NCBI GenBank assembly: GCA_900770875.1
Contig: CAAGLV010000141.1
Location: 1-8,203 of the forward strand
DNA: 8,203 nt
Origin: Flavobacteriales bacterium
GTDB taxonomy: Bacteria > Bacteroidota > Bacteroidia > Flavobacteriales > Weeksellaceae
Reading direction: 5' to 3'
Shown: in pieces, positions 1 through 6,040 of the stretch
Numbering within the stretch: position 1 is the first letter of the stretch
Layout of the letters: each line of letters begins with the position of its first letter
Translations under genes and position numbers: made by a program
Notes under the pieces: generated by a model
Database searches by the model: none
The model's input: only the letters and a program-made list of their open reading frames with translations
Told to the model about the DNA's origin: nothing

Positions 1-401
1 TAGTTTCCTCTACCATCGAAACCAGTTGCAGAGATTCCGTTAAAATCACGTACACGTGGTAATGAAGCTGATACTAAACGATCTAAGAATTCGTACATTT
101 TCTCACCGCGTAAAGTAACTTTAGCACCAATTGGCATTCCTTTACGTAATTTAAAAGCTGCCTCATCTTTCTTAGAGATAGTAGCAACAGCTTTTTGTCC
201 AGTGATTAACTCTAATTCTTCGATAGCGTAATCAACGATTTTTTTGTCAGCTGTAGCAGCACCTAAACCTTGAGATAAAACGATTTTCTCTAATTTAGGA
301 ACTTGCATAATTGACTTGTAACCGAACTCTTCCATAAGAGCAGCTACAATTTCTTCTTTATATTTAACCTGCGGACGAGGTGTGTAAGTAGTTGTACTCA
401 T
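1..401 (-). CDS. rplE: 50S ribosomal protein L5 (uL5), C-terminus cut by window edge
   Basis: This gene encodes uL5, the 50S central-protuberance protein that binds 5S rRNA and contacts the P-site tRNA and the head of the 30S subunit. The ATG is at 401-399, and 133 complete codons are readable before the window ends; the family is usually about 180 residues, so roughly the last 50 are missing. My translation starts MSTTTYTPRP and contains the typical L5 stretches VPKLEKIVLSQGLG (about 34-47), ITGQKAVATISKK (about 66-78), LRKGMPIGAKVTLRG (about 85-99) and LPRVRDFNGI (about 114-123), ending in FDGRGN. It begins only 2 nt after the rplX stop, so its initiation region lies inside rplX and the two are probably translationally coupled. 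There is no Shine-Dalgarno sequence. It is the last visible gene of the S10-spc type cluster; rpsN and rpsH would be expected next, beyond the window. Confidence 0.95.
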   Translation of the reverse strand, partial: MSTTTYTPRPQVKYKEEIVAALMEEFGYKSIMQVPKLEKIVLSQGLGAATADKKIVDYAIEELELITGQKAVATISKKDEAAFKLRKGMPIGAKVTLRGEKMYEFLDRLVSASLPRVRDFNGISATGFDGRGN

Positions 402-403
402 TT

Positions 404-718
404 TTAGATAGCTTTACCTGATTTTTTAGCAATTCTTACTTTTTTATCACCTTCTACTTTGATAGCTACTTTAGTCGCTTTTCCAGTTTCAGGATCAACT
501 AAAGCCAATTTGCATAAATAGATTGGAGCTTCCTTTTCTACTACACCACCTTGAGGGTTTTGTGCGCTTGGCTTTACACGTTTTTTTGCGATATTAACCC
601 CTTCAACGATAGCTTTAGCTTTGTCTGGGAATACGCGTAATACTGTACCAGTTTGTCCTTTTGAAGAACCTGATAAAACAACTACGTTGTCTCCTTTTTT
701 AATTTTTAACTTTGCCAT
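404..718 (-). CDS. rplX: 50S ribosomal protein L24 (uL24)
   Basis: uL24 is an early-binding 23S rRNA protein that helps nucleate 50S assembly and sits near the peptide exit tunnel opening. The product is 104 residues, normal for the family. A KOW motif covers about residues 6-33 (KIKKGD, then the GQTG turn and VLRVFP). It is followed by the conserved segment AIVEGVNI (36-43) and by NPQGGVVEKEAPI (54-66), which are highly characteristic of L24. The C-terminus is strongly basic (GDKKVRIAKKSGK). It lies 11 nt downstream of rplN and 2 nt upstream of rplE, in the usual spc-operon order L14-L24-L5. No Shine-Dalgarno motif lies at a useful distance from the ATG. Confidence 0.97.
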   Translation of the reverse strand: MAKLKIKKGDNVVVLSGSSKGQTGTVLRVFPDKAKAIVEGVNIAKKRVKPSAQNPQGGVVEKEAPIYLCKLALVDPETGKATKVAIKVEGDKKVRIAKKSGKAI

Positions 719-729
719 GTTGATCTATA

Positions 730-1098
730 TTATAATACCTCTGGGGCTAATGATACAATTTTCATATATTCTTTATCACGTAATTCGCGAGCTACTGGAC
801 CGAATACACGAGTTCCACGCATCTCACCTTGTGTGTTTAATAATACACAAGCATTATCGTCAAAACGGATATATGAACCGTCTTTTCTGCGAACTTCTTT
901 TTTAGTTCTAACTACAACAGCTTTAGATACAGCACCTTTTTTAACGTTTCCGTTTGGAGTTGCATCTTTAATAGCAACTACGATTTTATCTCCAACTGAT
1001 GCGTATCTTCTTTTAGTTCCACCTAAAACGCGGATTACTAATGCTTCGCGAGCTCCTGTGTTATCTGCAACTTTTAATCTAGATTCTTGTTGTAACAT
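730..1098 (-). CDS. rplN: 50S ribosomal protein L14 (uL14)
   Basis: uL14 is a 23S rRNA-binding protein at the subunit interface. It forms inter-subunit bridges with 16S rRNA and is the known docking site for the silencing factor RsfS. The 122-residue length is exactly typical. Diagnostic segments are the N-terminal MLQQESRLKVADNTGA (1-16), a VLGGTKRRYASVGD segment (24-37), the AVVVRTKKEVRRKDG signature region (60-74) and the C-terminal GTRVFGPVARELR (95-107). The gene starts 9 nt after the rpsQ stop and ends 11 nt before rplX. In Escherichia coli rplN opens a separate spc operon after rpsQ. Here there is no room for a promoter or terminator in the 9-nt gap, so it looks continuous with the S10 genes upstream. 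Confidence 0.98.
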   Translation of the reverse strand: MLQQESRLKVADNTGAREALVIRVLGGTKRRYASVGDKIVVAIKDATPNGNVKKGAVSKAVVVRTKKEVRRKDGSYIRFDDNACVLLNTQGEMRGTRVFGPVARELRDKEYMKIVSLAPEVL

Positions 1099-1107
1099 AA
1101 CTTATTA

Positions 1108-1362
1108 TTATTTAGCTCTTTCAATAATTTCTACTAATCTCCATCTTTTGTTTTTAGACAAAGGACGAGTTTCCATGATACGCACTGTGTCACCTTCGTT
1201 ACACTCGTTAGATTCGTCGTGCGCTGTATATTTCTTCGTTTTTAAAACGAATTTCCCATAGAATGGGTGTTTTTGCTTTTTAGTTTCAGCTACAACAATG
1301 GTTTTATCCATTTTGTTTGATGTAACTAAACCAACTCTTTCTTTTCTTAAATTTCTTTCCAT
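1108..1362 (-). CDS. rpsQ: 30S ribosomal protein S17 (uS17)
   Basis: uS17 is a primary 16S rRNA-binding protein of the 30S body with an OB-fold, important for early assembly of the 5' domain. The 84 residues match the family length. The amino end ERNLRKERVGLVTSNKMDKT (2-21) is the standard S17 opening strand pair. HPFYGKFVLKTKKYTAHDE (32-50) and GDTVRIMETRPLSKNKRW (57-74) are the hallmark segments, the latter containing the conserved RPLSK loop. The gene lies 16 nt downstream of rpmC and 9 nt upstream of rplN, the normal order L29-S17-L14. No Shine-Dalgarno sequence is visible upstream of the ATG. Confidence 0.98.
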   Translation of the reverse strand: MERNLRKERVGLVTSNKMDKTIVVAETKKQKHPFYGKFVLKTKKYTAHDESNECNEGDTVRIMETRPLSKNKRWRLVEIIERAK

Positions 1363-1378
1363 CAGTTACAGATTACTG

Positions 1379-1567
1379 TTATGATTGTTTTTCGTTTAAT
1401 ACAGTATTAAGACGTGCAATAGTTCTGCGTAAGTCTCTAATACCGATTGGATTTCCTACAGGAGAAACTGCGTTAGTTAATTTTAACGAATCGTAGTTTG
1501 CTTTTTCTTCAGCTAATTTAGCTTTGATCTCCTCTACGCTTAGATTTCTAATATCTGCTGCTTTCAT
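1379..1567 (-). CDS. rpmC: 50S ribosomal protein L29 (uL29)
   Basis: uL29 is a small two-helix protein of the 50S subunit located beside L23 at the tunnel exit, where it contributes to the docking platform for nascent-chain factors. The product has 62 residues, normal for the family. It consists of a helix-rich N-terminal part with the typical LSVEEIKAKLAEEKANYDSLK pattern split over residues 9-29, and a second conserved segment GIRDLRRTIARLNTVLNEK (42-60), where the IRDLRRTIARLNT core matches the L29 signature. It lies between rplP (24 nt upstream) and rpsQ (16 nt downstream). The sequence TTAAGAA followed by three A residues directly precedes the ATG, and no Shine-Dalgarno motif is present. 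Confidence 0.97.
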   Translation of the reverse strand: MKAADIRNLSVEEIKAKLAEEKANYDSLKLTNAVSPVGNPIGIRDLRRTIARLNTVLNEKQS

Positions 1568-1591
1568 TTTTTCTTAATTTTTTGTAATTAA

Positions 1592-2011
1592 TTAATTTTG
1601 GAAATCACGTGCAACGATAAACCTTGTTTTAACAGGTAATTTCTGAGCAGCTAAACGCAATGCTTCAGTTGCAACCTCTAATGGCACACCTCCCACTTCG
1701 AAAATAATACGACCTGGTTGTACTGGAGCAACCCAATATTCTGGAGCACCTTTACCTTTACCCATACGTACCTCTGCTGGCTTCTTAGTGATTGGTTTAT
1801 CTGGAAATATTTTAATCCATAATTGACCTTCTCTCTTCATAAAACGAGTTGCTGCAATACGAGCTGCCTCGATTTGACGAGCTGTAATAAACGCTTCGTC
1901 TAAAGATTTGATCCCGAAAGTCCCGTAAGCTAATTCAGTTCCTCTGTGAGAAACTCCTTTCATCTTACCTTTTTGGGTTTTTCTAAACTTTACTCTTCTC
2001 GGTGATAACAT
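1592..2011 (-). CDS. rplP: 50S ribosomal protein L16 (uL16)
   Basis: uL16 is a late-assembling 50S protein at the A-site side of the peptidyl transferase centre that helps position aminoacyl-tRNA. The product is 139 residues, close to the usual 136-140. The start MLSPRRVKFRKTQKGKMKG (1-19) is canonical. RPTK-type basic patches continue through RQIEAARIAATRFMKR (45-60), and the most conserved region is the KPAEVRMGKGKGAPEYWVAP segment (77-96). Arg82 in VRMG corresponds to the arginine hydroxylated in E. coli L16; whether it is modified here cannot be told from DNA. The gene follows rpsC after 36 nt, the longest gap inside the long transcription unit, and precedes rpmC by 24 nt. I see no terminator or promoter in those gaps. 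Confidence 0.98.
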   Translation of the reverse strand: MLSPRRVKFRKTQKGKMKGVSHRGTELAYGTFGIKSLDEAFITARQIEAARIAATRFMKREGQLWIKIFPDKPITKKPAEVRMGKGKGAPEYWVAPVQPGRIIFEVGGVPLEVATEALRLAAQKLPVKTRFIVARDFQN

Positions 2012-2047
2012 ATCTACTTAATTCTTTATGTTAGTTATAAAACTAAA

Positions 2048-2764
2048 TTATCGCTTTCTATTATTAGATCTTTCACCTCCTTTACCGTTAGATTTCTTTT
2101 GTTTCTTTTGTAATCCAACTAATGGAGATAATTCTCTCTTACCATAAACTTCACCTTTCATGATCCACACTTTGATCCCTAAACGACCGTAAGTTGTGTG
2201 AGCTTCTGAAATGTGGTAATCAATATCCGCACGGAATGTTGATAAAGGAATACGTCCATCTTTGTAAGTTTCAGAACGTGCCATTTCAGCTCCGTTTAAA
2301 CGTCCAGAGATTTGAACTTTGATTCCTTCAGCATTCATTCTCATTGCAGAAGTCATAGCCATTTTAATAGCACGACGGTAAGAAATACGATTCTCAATTT
2401 GACGAGCGATACTATCACCTACTAAGATTGCATCTAATTCTGGTCTTTTAATTTCAAAGATGTTAATTTGAACCTCTTTACCAGTGATTTTCTTTAACTC
2501 TTCTTTTAATTTGTCAACCTCTTGTCCTCCTTTACCAATAATGATACCTGGACGAGCAGTAGTTACTGTTACTGTAACTAATTTTAAAGTACGATCAATG
2601 TAAATACGAGAAACTCCGGCTTTAGATAAACGAGCTCTTAAGTAAGTACGAATTTTCGCATCCTCAGCAATTTTATCACCATAGTCGTTTCCACCGTACC
2701 AGTTAGAATCCCATCCTCTGATGATTCCTAAACGATTTCCGATTGGATTAGTCTTTTGTCCCAT
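2048..2764 (-). CDS. rpsC: 30S ribosomal protein S3 (uS3)
   Basis: uS3 lies in the 30S head at the mRNA entry channel and contributes to mRNA unwinding on the ribosome. The product is 238 residues (E. coli 233). The N-terminus MGQKTNPIGNRLGI (1-14) is typical. A type II KH domain carries the GKGG loop at 77-80 within RPGIIIGKGGQEVDKLKEEL. The region IENRISYRRAIKMAM (123-137) carries the adjacent arginines and lysine (R130, R131, K134) that align with the entry-channel residues of E. coli S3. The C-terminal domain is recognisable at AEMARSETYKDGRIPL (159-174) and GRLGIKVWI (193-201), followed by a basic, asparagine-rich tail. It begins 4 nt after the rplV stop, with TTAAGAA immediately before the ATG and no Shine-Dalgarno motif. 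Confidence 0.98.
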   Translation of the reverse strand: MGQKTNPIGNRLGIIRGWDSNWYGGNDYGDKIAEDAKIRTYLRARLSKAGVSRIYIDRTLKLVTVTVTTARPGIIIGKGGQEVDKLKEELKKITGKEVQINIFEIKRPELDAILVGDSIARQIENRISYRRAIKMAMTSAMRMNAEGIKVQISGRLNGAEMARSETYKDGRIPLSTFRADIDYHISEAHTTYGRLGIKVWIMKGEVYGKRELSPLVGLQKKQKKSNGKGGERSNNRKR

Positions 2765-2768
2765 ATTC

Positions 2769-3185
2769 TTAATCTTGTACTTTTTGTTTATCTTCCTTAG
2801 TTCCTAAAACCAAAGTTACGTGGTTTGAACGTTTTCTAATTCTGTGAGCTCTACCTTGAGGAGCAGTACGGATACGTTTTAATTGACGTGCACTGTCTAC
2901 AGAAATAGTTTTCACATATAAACCAGCTTCTTCAACATCAGCTCCTTCGTTCTTCATTTGCCAGTTAGCGATAGCGCTTAATAACAATTTCTCTAAACGT
3001 TCTGAAGCGTGATTTTTAGTATATTTTAAAATACCTAAAGCTTTTTGGATTTCAACTCCACGGATGATATCTGTAACTAATCTCATCTTACGAGGAGATG
3101 TAGGAACATTATTTAATTTCGCGAAAGCTACCTGCTTGTTAGCTTCTTTGATTCTTTCGTTACTTAATCTTTTTCTAGATCCCAT
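2769..3185 (-). CDS. rplV: 50S ribosomal protein L22 (uL22), with N-terminal extension
   Basis: uL22 binds 23S rRNA and sends a beta-hairpin into the peptide exit tunnel, where it helps form the constriction that interacts with macrolides and stalling peptides. The product has 138 residues against about 110 in E. coli. The extra residues are an approximately 20-residue basic N-terminal extension (MGSRKRLSNERIKEANKQ) and a charged C-terminal tail. The core begins at AKLNNVPTSPRKMRLV (22-37). The tunnel hairpin lies around QLKRIRTAPQGRAHRIRKRS (101-120), followed by the closing strand NHVTLVLG. I keep the upstream ATG because it sits 9 nt after the rpsS stop and, as I recall, similar extensions are usual in Bacteroidota L22. 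An AGAAGG string lies only 2 nt from this ATG, too close to be a standard Shine-Dalgarno site. Confidence 0.96.
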   Translation of the reverse strand: MGSRKRLSNERIKEANKQVAFAKLNNVPTSPRKMRLVTDIIRGVEIQKALGILKYTKNHASERLEKLLLSAIANWQMKNEGADVEEAGLYVKTISVDSARQLKRIRTAPQGRAHRIRKRSNHVTLVLGTKEDKQKVQD

Positions 3186-3194
3186 GGCCTTCTA

Positions 3195-3473
3195 CTATTT
3201 TTTTCCTTTGTTTTTAGCTCCGGCATGACCTCTAAAAGTACGTGTAGGAGCGAACTCACCTAATTTATGACCTACCATATTCTCAGTAACAAAAACTGGA
3301 ATAAATTGCTTTCCATTATGAACTGCGATCGTTTGACCAACGAAATCAGGAGAGATCATTGATGCTCTTGACCAAGTTTTAATAACGTTTTTGCTTCCAG
3401 ATTCAACGTTAGCAAGAACTTTCTTTTCTAATTTATAGTGGATGAATGGTCCTTTTTTTAATGAACGTGCCAT
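3195..3473 (-). CDS. rpsS: 30S ribosomal protein S19 (uS19)
   Basis: uS19 is a 30S head protein that partners with S13 and takes part in inter-subunit bridges with the 50S central protuberance. The 92-residue length is standard. The N-terminus MARSLKKGPFIHYKL (1-15) is nearly invariant in bacteria. The S19 signature runs through IKTWSRASMISPDFVGQTIAVHNGK (31-55, key residues W34, R36, S38 and P42) and NMVGHKLGEFAPTRTFRGHAG (65-85). The tail is short and lysine-rich. It starts 3 nt after the rplB stop and ends 9 nt before rplV, the conserved L2-S19-L22 order. The gap to rplB is too small for a separate signal, so the ribosome binding region lies inside the 3' end of rplB. Confidence 0.98.
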   Translation of the reverse strand: MARSLKKGPFIHYKLEKKVLANVESGSKNVIKTWSRASMISPDFVGQTIAVHNGKQFIPVFVTENMVGHKLGEFAPTRTFRGHAGAKNKGKK

Positions 3474-3476
3474 AAA

Positions 3477-4301
3477 TTATTTTTTTCTTCTTTCAACAAT
3501 ATATTTGTTAGACGCTTTTTTCTTGTCGCGAGTTTTGTAACCTTTCGCTGGAATACCGTTACGAGAACGAGGAATACCTCCTGTCGCACGACCTTCACCA
3601 CCACCCATTGGGTGATCTACTGGGTTCATAACCATTGGACGAGTTCTTGGACGACGACCTTGCCATCTAGAACGTCCTGCTTTACCAGAAACTTCTAACT
3701 GATGATCTGTGTTAGAAACAACACCTACTGTTGCTTTACACTCCACTAAAATCATTCTCACTTCACCACTTGGTAACTTAACGATAGCATATTTACCATC
3801 ACGAGCAACTAATTGCGCATAAGTACCAGCACTACGTGCCATAACAGCTCCTTGACCTGGACGTAACTCGATACAAGAGATTACAGTACCTAAAGGAATG
3901 TTTTTTAATTTCATTGCGTTACCTACCTCTGGCTCAACGTTATCACCTGAAACAACTACTTGTCCAGCTTTTAACCCGTTTTGCGCGATAATGTAACGTT
4001 TTTCACCATCTTCGTAAGATAATAAAGCGATGAATGCTGTTCTGTTTGGATCGTATTGTACAGATTCTACAGTTGCAGCTCCTTCTTTATCACGTTTGAA
4101 GTCGATGATACGGTATTTTTGTTTGTGTCCACCACCGATATAACGCATTGTCATTTTACCAGTGTTGTTACGTCCACCCGATTTAGATTTTCCTTCTACT
4201 AATGATTTTTCCGGCTTTGCAGTTTTATCTACAGCAGAAAAGTCATTAACTACTCTAAAACGTTGTCCTGGGGTGATAGGTTTTAATTTTCTTACTGACA
4301 T
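3477..4301 (-). CDS. rplB: 50S ribosomal protein L2 (uL2)
   Basis: uL2 is one of the largest and most conserved 50S proteins. It is needed for subunit association and lies close to the peptidyl transferase centre. The product is 274 residues (E. coli 273). The N-terminal OB-like RNA-binding domain includes SGGRNNTGKMTMRYIGGGHK (41-60) and KYRIIDFKRDK (62-72). The SH3-like domain includes NIPLGTVISCIELRPGQG (134-151) and RSAGTYAQLVARDGKYAIVKLPSGE (156-180). The C-terminal loop PMVMNPVDHPMGGGEGR (222-238) contains His230, which aligns with E. coli His229, reported as important for activity. Met232 stands where E. coli has His231. The extended tail ends in a basic stretch. It lies 15 nt after rplW and 3 nt before rpsS. 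Confidence 0.98.
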   Translation of the reverse strand: MSVRKLKPITPGQRFRVVNDFSAVDKTAKPEKSLVEGKSKSGGRNNTGKMTMRYIGGGHKQKYRIIDFKRDKEGAATVESVQYDPNRTAFIALLSYEDGEKRYIIAQNGLKAGQVVVSGDNVEPEVGNAMKLKNIPLGTVISCIELRPGQGAVMARSAGTYAQLVARDGKYAIVKLPSGEVRMILVECKATVGVVSNTDHQLEVSGKAGRSRWQGRRPRTRPMVMNPVDHPMGGGEGRATGGIPRSRNGIPAKGYKTRDKKKASNKYIVERRKK

Positions 4302-4316
4302 TTTTTAATTCTTAAA

Positions 4317-4601
4317 TTATCCGAACAACTCAATTTCTTGACCTTCAGCTAAGCTAACGATCGCTTTTTTCAATTTATTTGTTTTTCCAGTTTGAAAACC
4401 TGTTTTTGTGTAACGAGTTTTCACTTTTGGAGCAGAAACTAAAGTACTAACTGAAACTACATTCACACCGTAAGCTGCTTCAATAGCTTTTTTGATTTCA
4501 ATTTTGTTAGCTTTTGTATCTACATAAAACGAATATTGCCCTAACACTTCACTGTTGTTAGTAGCTTTTTCTGAAATTACTGGTTTAATTAATACTCCCA
4601 T
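4317..4601 (-). CDS. rplW: 50S ribosomal protein L23 (uL23)
   Basis: uL23 lies beside the exit of the peptide tunnel and is the main docking site for trigger factor and signal recognition particle. The product has 94 residues, within the usual 95-100. The start IKPVISEKATNNSE (5-18) holds the ISEKAT motif; Glu11 aligns with the E. coli glutamate known to contact trigger factor. The middle segment YSFYVDTKANKIEIKKAIEAAYGVNVVSVST (23-53; key residues K30, K33, I36, A39, Y44 and V46) is the conserved L23 fold, and KTRYTKTGFQTGKTNKLKKAIVSLAEG (61-87; R63, G68, K73, K80) is the rRNA-binding end. The gene starts 7 nt after rplD. The candidate promoter inside rplD (4741-4770) would place a start site upstream of it. 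Confidence 0.96.
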   Translation of the reverse strand: MGVLIKPVISEKATNNSEVLGQYSFYVDTKANKIEIKKAIEAAYGVNVVSVSTLVSAPKVKTRYTKTGFQTGKTNKLKKAIVSLAEGQEIELFG

Positions 4602-4608
4602 TTTCGTT

Positions 4609-5238
4609 TTATTTGCTTAAATTTTCTTGTACAGACGCTAAAGAACCTTCTAAAAAGATAATTTCAGAAGCATTGATTAAGTCATAAATATTTAACTCAG
4701 AAGTAGTTACAACTTTAGTTCTTTGTAAATTGCGTGACGACAAATATACGTTATTATTTGATTCACCCAATACGAATAAAGACTTTTTGTTCTCTAATCC
4801 TAAGTTAGCGATAATTGATTTAAACTCTTTTGTTTTAGGAGCTTCGAATGTAAAGTTTTCAACAACTTTAATTTCGTTCTCAGCTAATTTTTGAGATAAA
4901 ACAGATTTTTTCGCTAATCTTTTTTGAGCTTTGTTTAACTTGAAAGAGTAGTTTCTTGGACGTGGTCCGAAAACTCTACCTCCTCCACGGAATACTGGAG
5001 ATTTGATAGATCCCGCACGTGCAGTACCAGTACCTTTTTGTTTTTTGATTTTACGAGTTGATCCCGCAATTTCAGCTCTTTCTTTTGCTTTGTGTGTTCC
5101 TTGGCGTTGAGCAGCTAAGTATTGCTTAACTTCTAAATACACAGTGTGTGTAGATGGCTCAATTCCGAAGATTTGCTCGTCTAAAGAAACTGTTCTTCCA
5201 GTCTCTTGACCGTTTATGTTTAATACTACTACTTCCAT
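4609..5238 (-). CDS. rplD: 50S ribosomal protein L4 (uL4)
   Basis: uL4 binds 23S rRNA and sends a loop into the peptide exit tunnel opposite L22. In E. coli it also represses its own S10 operon at the transcript leader. The product is 209 residues, normal size. The tunnel loop lies at about 60-98: STRKIKKQKGTGTARAGSIK, then SPVFRGGGRVFGPRPRNYSF, including the conserved KGTGxARxGS and GGGRVFGPRPR strings. The following LNKAQKRLAKKSVLSQKL (101-118) is typical. The C-terminal half is less conserved and ends ASVQENLSK. Its ATG overlaps the rplC stop by one base (TAATG), implying coupled translation. Codons TTG, TCG and CGC, unusual in this window, cluster around 4741-4758, where a promoter-like motif also lies. 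Whether L4 regulates this operon is unknown; the leader before rplC is a possible target. Confidence 0.97.
   Translation of the reverse strand: MEVVVLNINGQETGRTVSLDEQIFGIEPSTHTVYLEVKQYLAAQRQGTHKAKERAEIAGSTRKIKKQKGTGTARAGSIKSPVFRGGGRVFGPRPRNYSFKLNKAQKRLAKKSVLSQKLAENEIKVVENFTFEAPKTKEFKSIIANLGLENKKSLFVLGESNNNVYLSSRNLQRTKVVTTSELNIYDLINASEIIFLEGSLASVQENLSK
4741..4770 (-). promoter_or_regulatory. Possible internal promoter within rplD
   Basis: On the minus strand, TTG (4770-4768) is followed after 19 nt by TATATTTG (4748-4741), a match to the flavobacterial TTG / TAnnTTTG pattern with the same spacing as the main promoter. A transcript would start near 4735 and reach rplW after about 135 nt. The motif lies inside coding sequence, so it may be accidental. 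Among the three CAAAnnTA sites I noticed on a by-eye reading, it is the only one besides the main promoter with a -33 partner. Confidence 0.22.
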
Positions 5239-5867
5239 TACTTGAATCTTCTAACGATTACGTATGAACTTTTTGGACCTGGGATAGCACCTTTAACGAT
5301 TAAAAGGTTTTGCTCAGTATCCACTTTTAAAACTTGTAAGTTTTGAACAGTAACTTGTTTACCACCCATTCTTCCAGCCATACGCATTCCTTTGAATACA
5401 CGAGATGGATCTGAACCAGCACCGATAGAACCTGGAGCTCTTAAACGGTTATGTTGACCGTGTGTAGCTTGACCTACTCCACCGAAACCATGACGTTTAA
5501 CAACACCTTGGAAACCTTTACCTTTAGAAGTACCTGTAACGCTTACAAATTCTCCTTCGTTGATTAAATCAACTCCTACTACATCTCCTAAATTTAAAGA
5601 AGAAACCCATTGATCACCGTAAAACTCTACTAACTTACGTTTTGGAGTTGTACCAGCTTTTTTAAAGTGTCCTTTTAAAGCATTAGAAGTGTTTTTTTCT
5701 TTTGCGTCATCGAAACCAAGTTGAGCAGAAACATACCCATCTTTCTCTAAGGTTCTGACTTGAGTAACCACACATGGTCCAGCTTGGATGATAGTAACAG
5801 GAATGTTTTTTCCGTTAGCATCAAATAAGCTAGTCATCGCGATTTTTTTACCAATGATACCTGACAT
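5238..5867 (-). CDS. rplC: 50S ribosomal protein L3 (uL3)
   Basis: uL3 is an early-binding 50S protein whose long loop reaches the peptidyl transferase centre. The product has 209 residues and is full length. The N-terminus MSGIIGKKIAMTSLFDANG (1-19) is canonical, as are VTGTSKGKGFQGVVKRHGFG (110-129), ATHGQHNRLRAPGSIG (134-149), VFKGMRMAGRMG (157-168) and VTVQNLQVLKVD (172-183). After PGSIG the sequence reads AGSDPS, whereas E. coli has QNQTPG, so Ser152 stands at the place of the E. coli glutamine methylated by PrmB and Gly151 at the place of Asn149. This is the first gene of its transcription unit, preceded by an approximately 80-nt leader and a clear Bacteroidota-type promoter, and it overlaps rplD by one base. 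Confidence 0.98.
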   Translation of the reverse strand: MSGIIGKKIAMTSLFDANGKNIPVTIIQAGPCVVTQVRTLEKDGYVSAQLGFDDAKEKNTSNALKGHFKKAGTTPKRKLVEFYGDQWVSSLNLGDVVGVDLINEGEFVSVTGTSKGKGFQGVVKRHGFGGVGQATHGQHNRLRAPGSIGAGSDPSRVFKGMRMAGRMGGKQVTVQNLQVLKVDTEQNLLIVKGAIPGPKSSYVIVRRFK

Positions 5868-5949
5868 TTGATTAATTTATTTTAAATATTTTATTTATAT
5901 TTCAGAGAATGTAAGAGTTAACTTACTAGAGATCTTCTCTAAAATCAGT
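5868..5949 (-). promoter_or_regulatory. 5' leader of the rplC operon with two alternative hairpins
   Basis: This is the likely untranslated leader between the predicted start site (about 5946-5949) and the rplC ATG. Read as RNA, AGAGAA (5940-5935) can pair in two exclusive ways. Locally its AGAGA pairs with UCUCU (5932-5928) over a 3-nt loop. Alternatively AGAGAA pairs with UUCUCU (5909-5904), enclosing a second stem, GUAAG (5926-5922) with CUUAC (5915-5911) around a 6-nt loop. The remaining 36 nt up to the ATG are almost pure A/U and unlikely to fold. Leader structures before r-protein operons are often autogenous control sites, but I see no match to a known L4 or L3 leader, so the regulatory role is inference. 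Confidence 0.4.
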
Positions 5950-5952
5950 TTG

Positions 5953-5983
5953 CAAATGTATGAAATTATTTGCAATTCACAAA
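5953..5983 (-). promoter_or_regulatory. Bacteroidota-type promoter for rplC operon
   Basis: Read on the minus strand, the -33 element TTTG (5983-5980) is followed after exactly 19 nt by the -7 element TACATTTG (5960-5953), a full match to the Bacteroidota consensus TTTG / TAnnTTTG recognised by their primary sigma factor. Transcription should start about 4-7 nt further on, near 5946-5949. It lies downstream of the rpsJ terminator and upstream of rplC, exactly where a new transcription unit needs one. Confidence 0.8.
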
Positions 5984-5987
5984 TTTT

Positions 5988-6015
5988 AAGTTATTTATTT
6001 TTAAATCAATAACTT
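5988..6015. repeat. 8-bp AT-rich inverted repeat upstream of the rplC promoter
   Basis: AAGTTATT (5988-5995) and AATAACTT (6008-6015) form a perfect 8-bp inverted repeat with a 12-nt spacer. The nearest arm is 4 bp upstream of the -33 element. It could be an operator, or simply AT-rich upstream promoter DNA. With only one G/C pair per arm, chance is a fair explanation. Confidence 0.25.
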
Positions 6016-6040
6016 TTAAGATGTAAATTTTGTTTTATTT

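Noticed and set aside
621..905. 94-codon plus-strand open frame opposite rplX and rplN
   Set aside because: Antisense shadow with a hydrophobic translation that arises from reading A/T-rich lysine codons in reverse; it spans two real genes and their gap.
833..1261. 142-codon open frame on the plus strand opposite rplN and rpsQ
   Set aside because: It is fully antisense to two unmistakable r-protein genes, has no recognisable family features, and its length is explained by the strong codon bias of the opposite strand.
2811..2818. TAACTTTG on the minus strand inside rplV as a -7 promoter element
   Set aside because: No TTG or TTTG occurs 17-23 nt upstream, so the second promoter element is missing.
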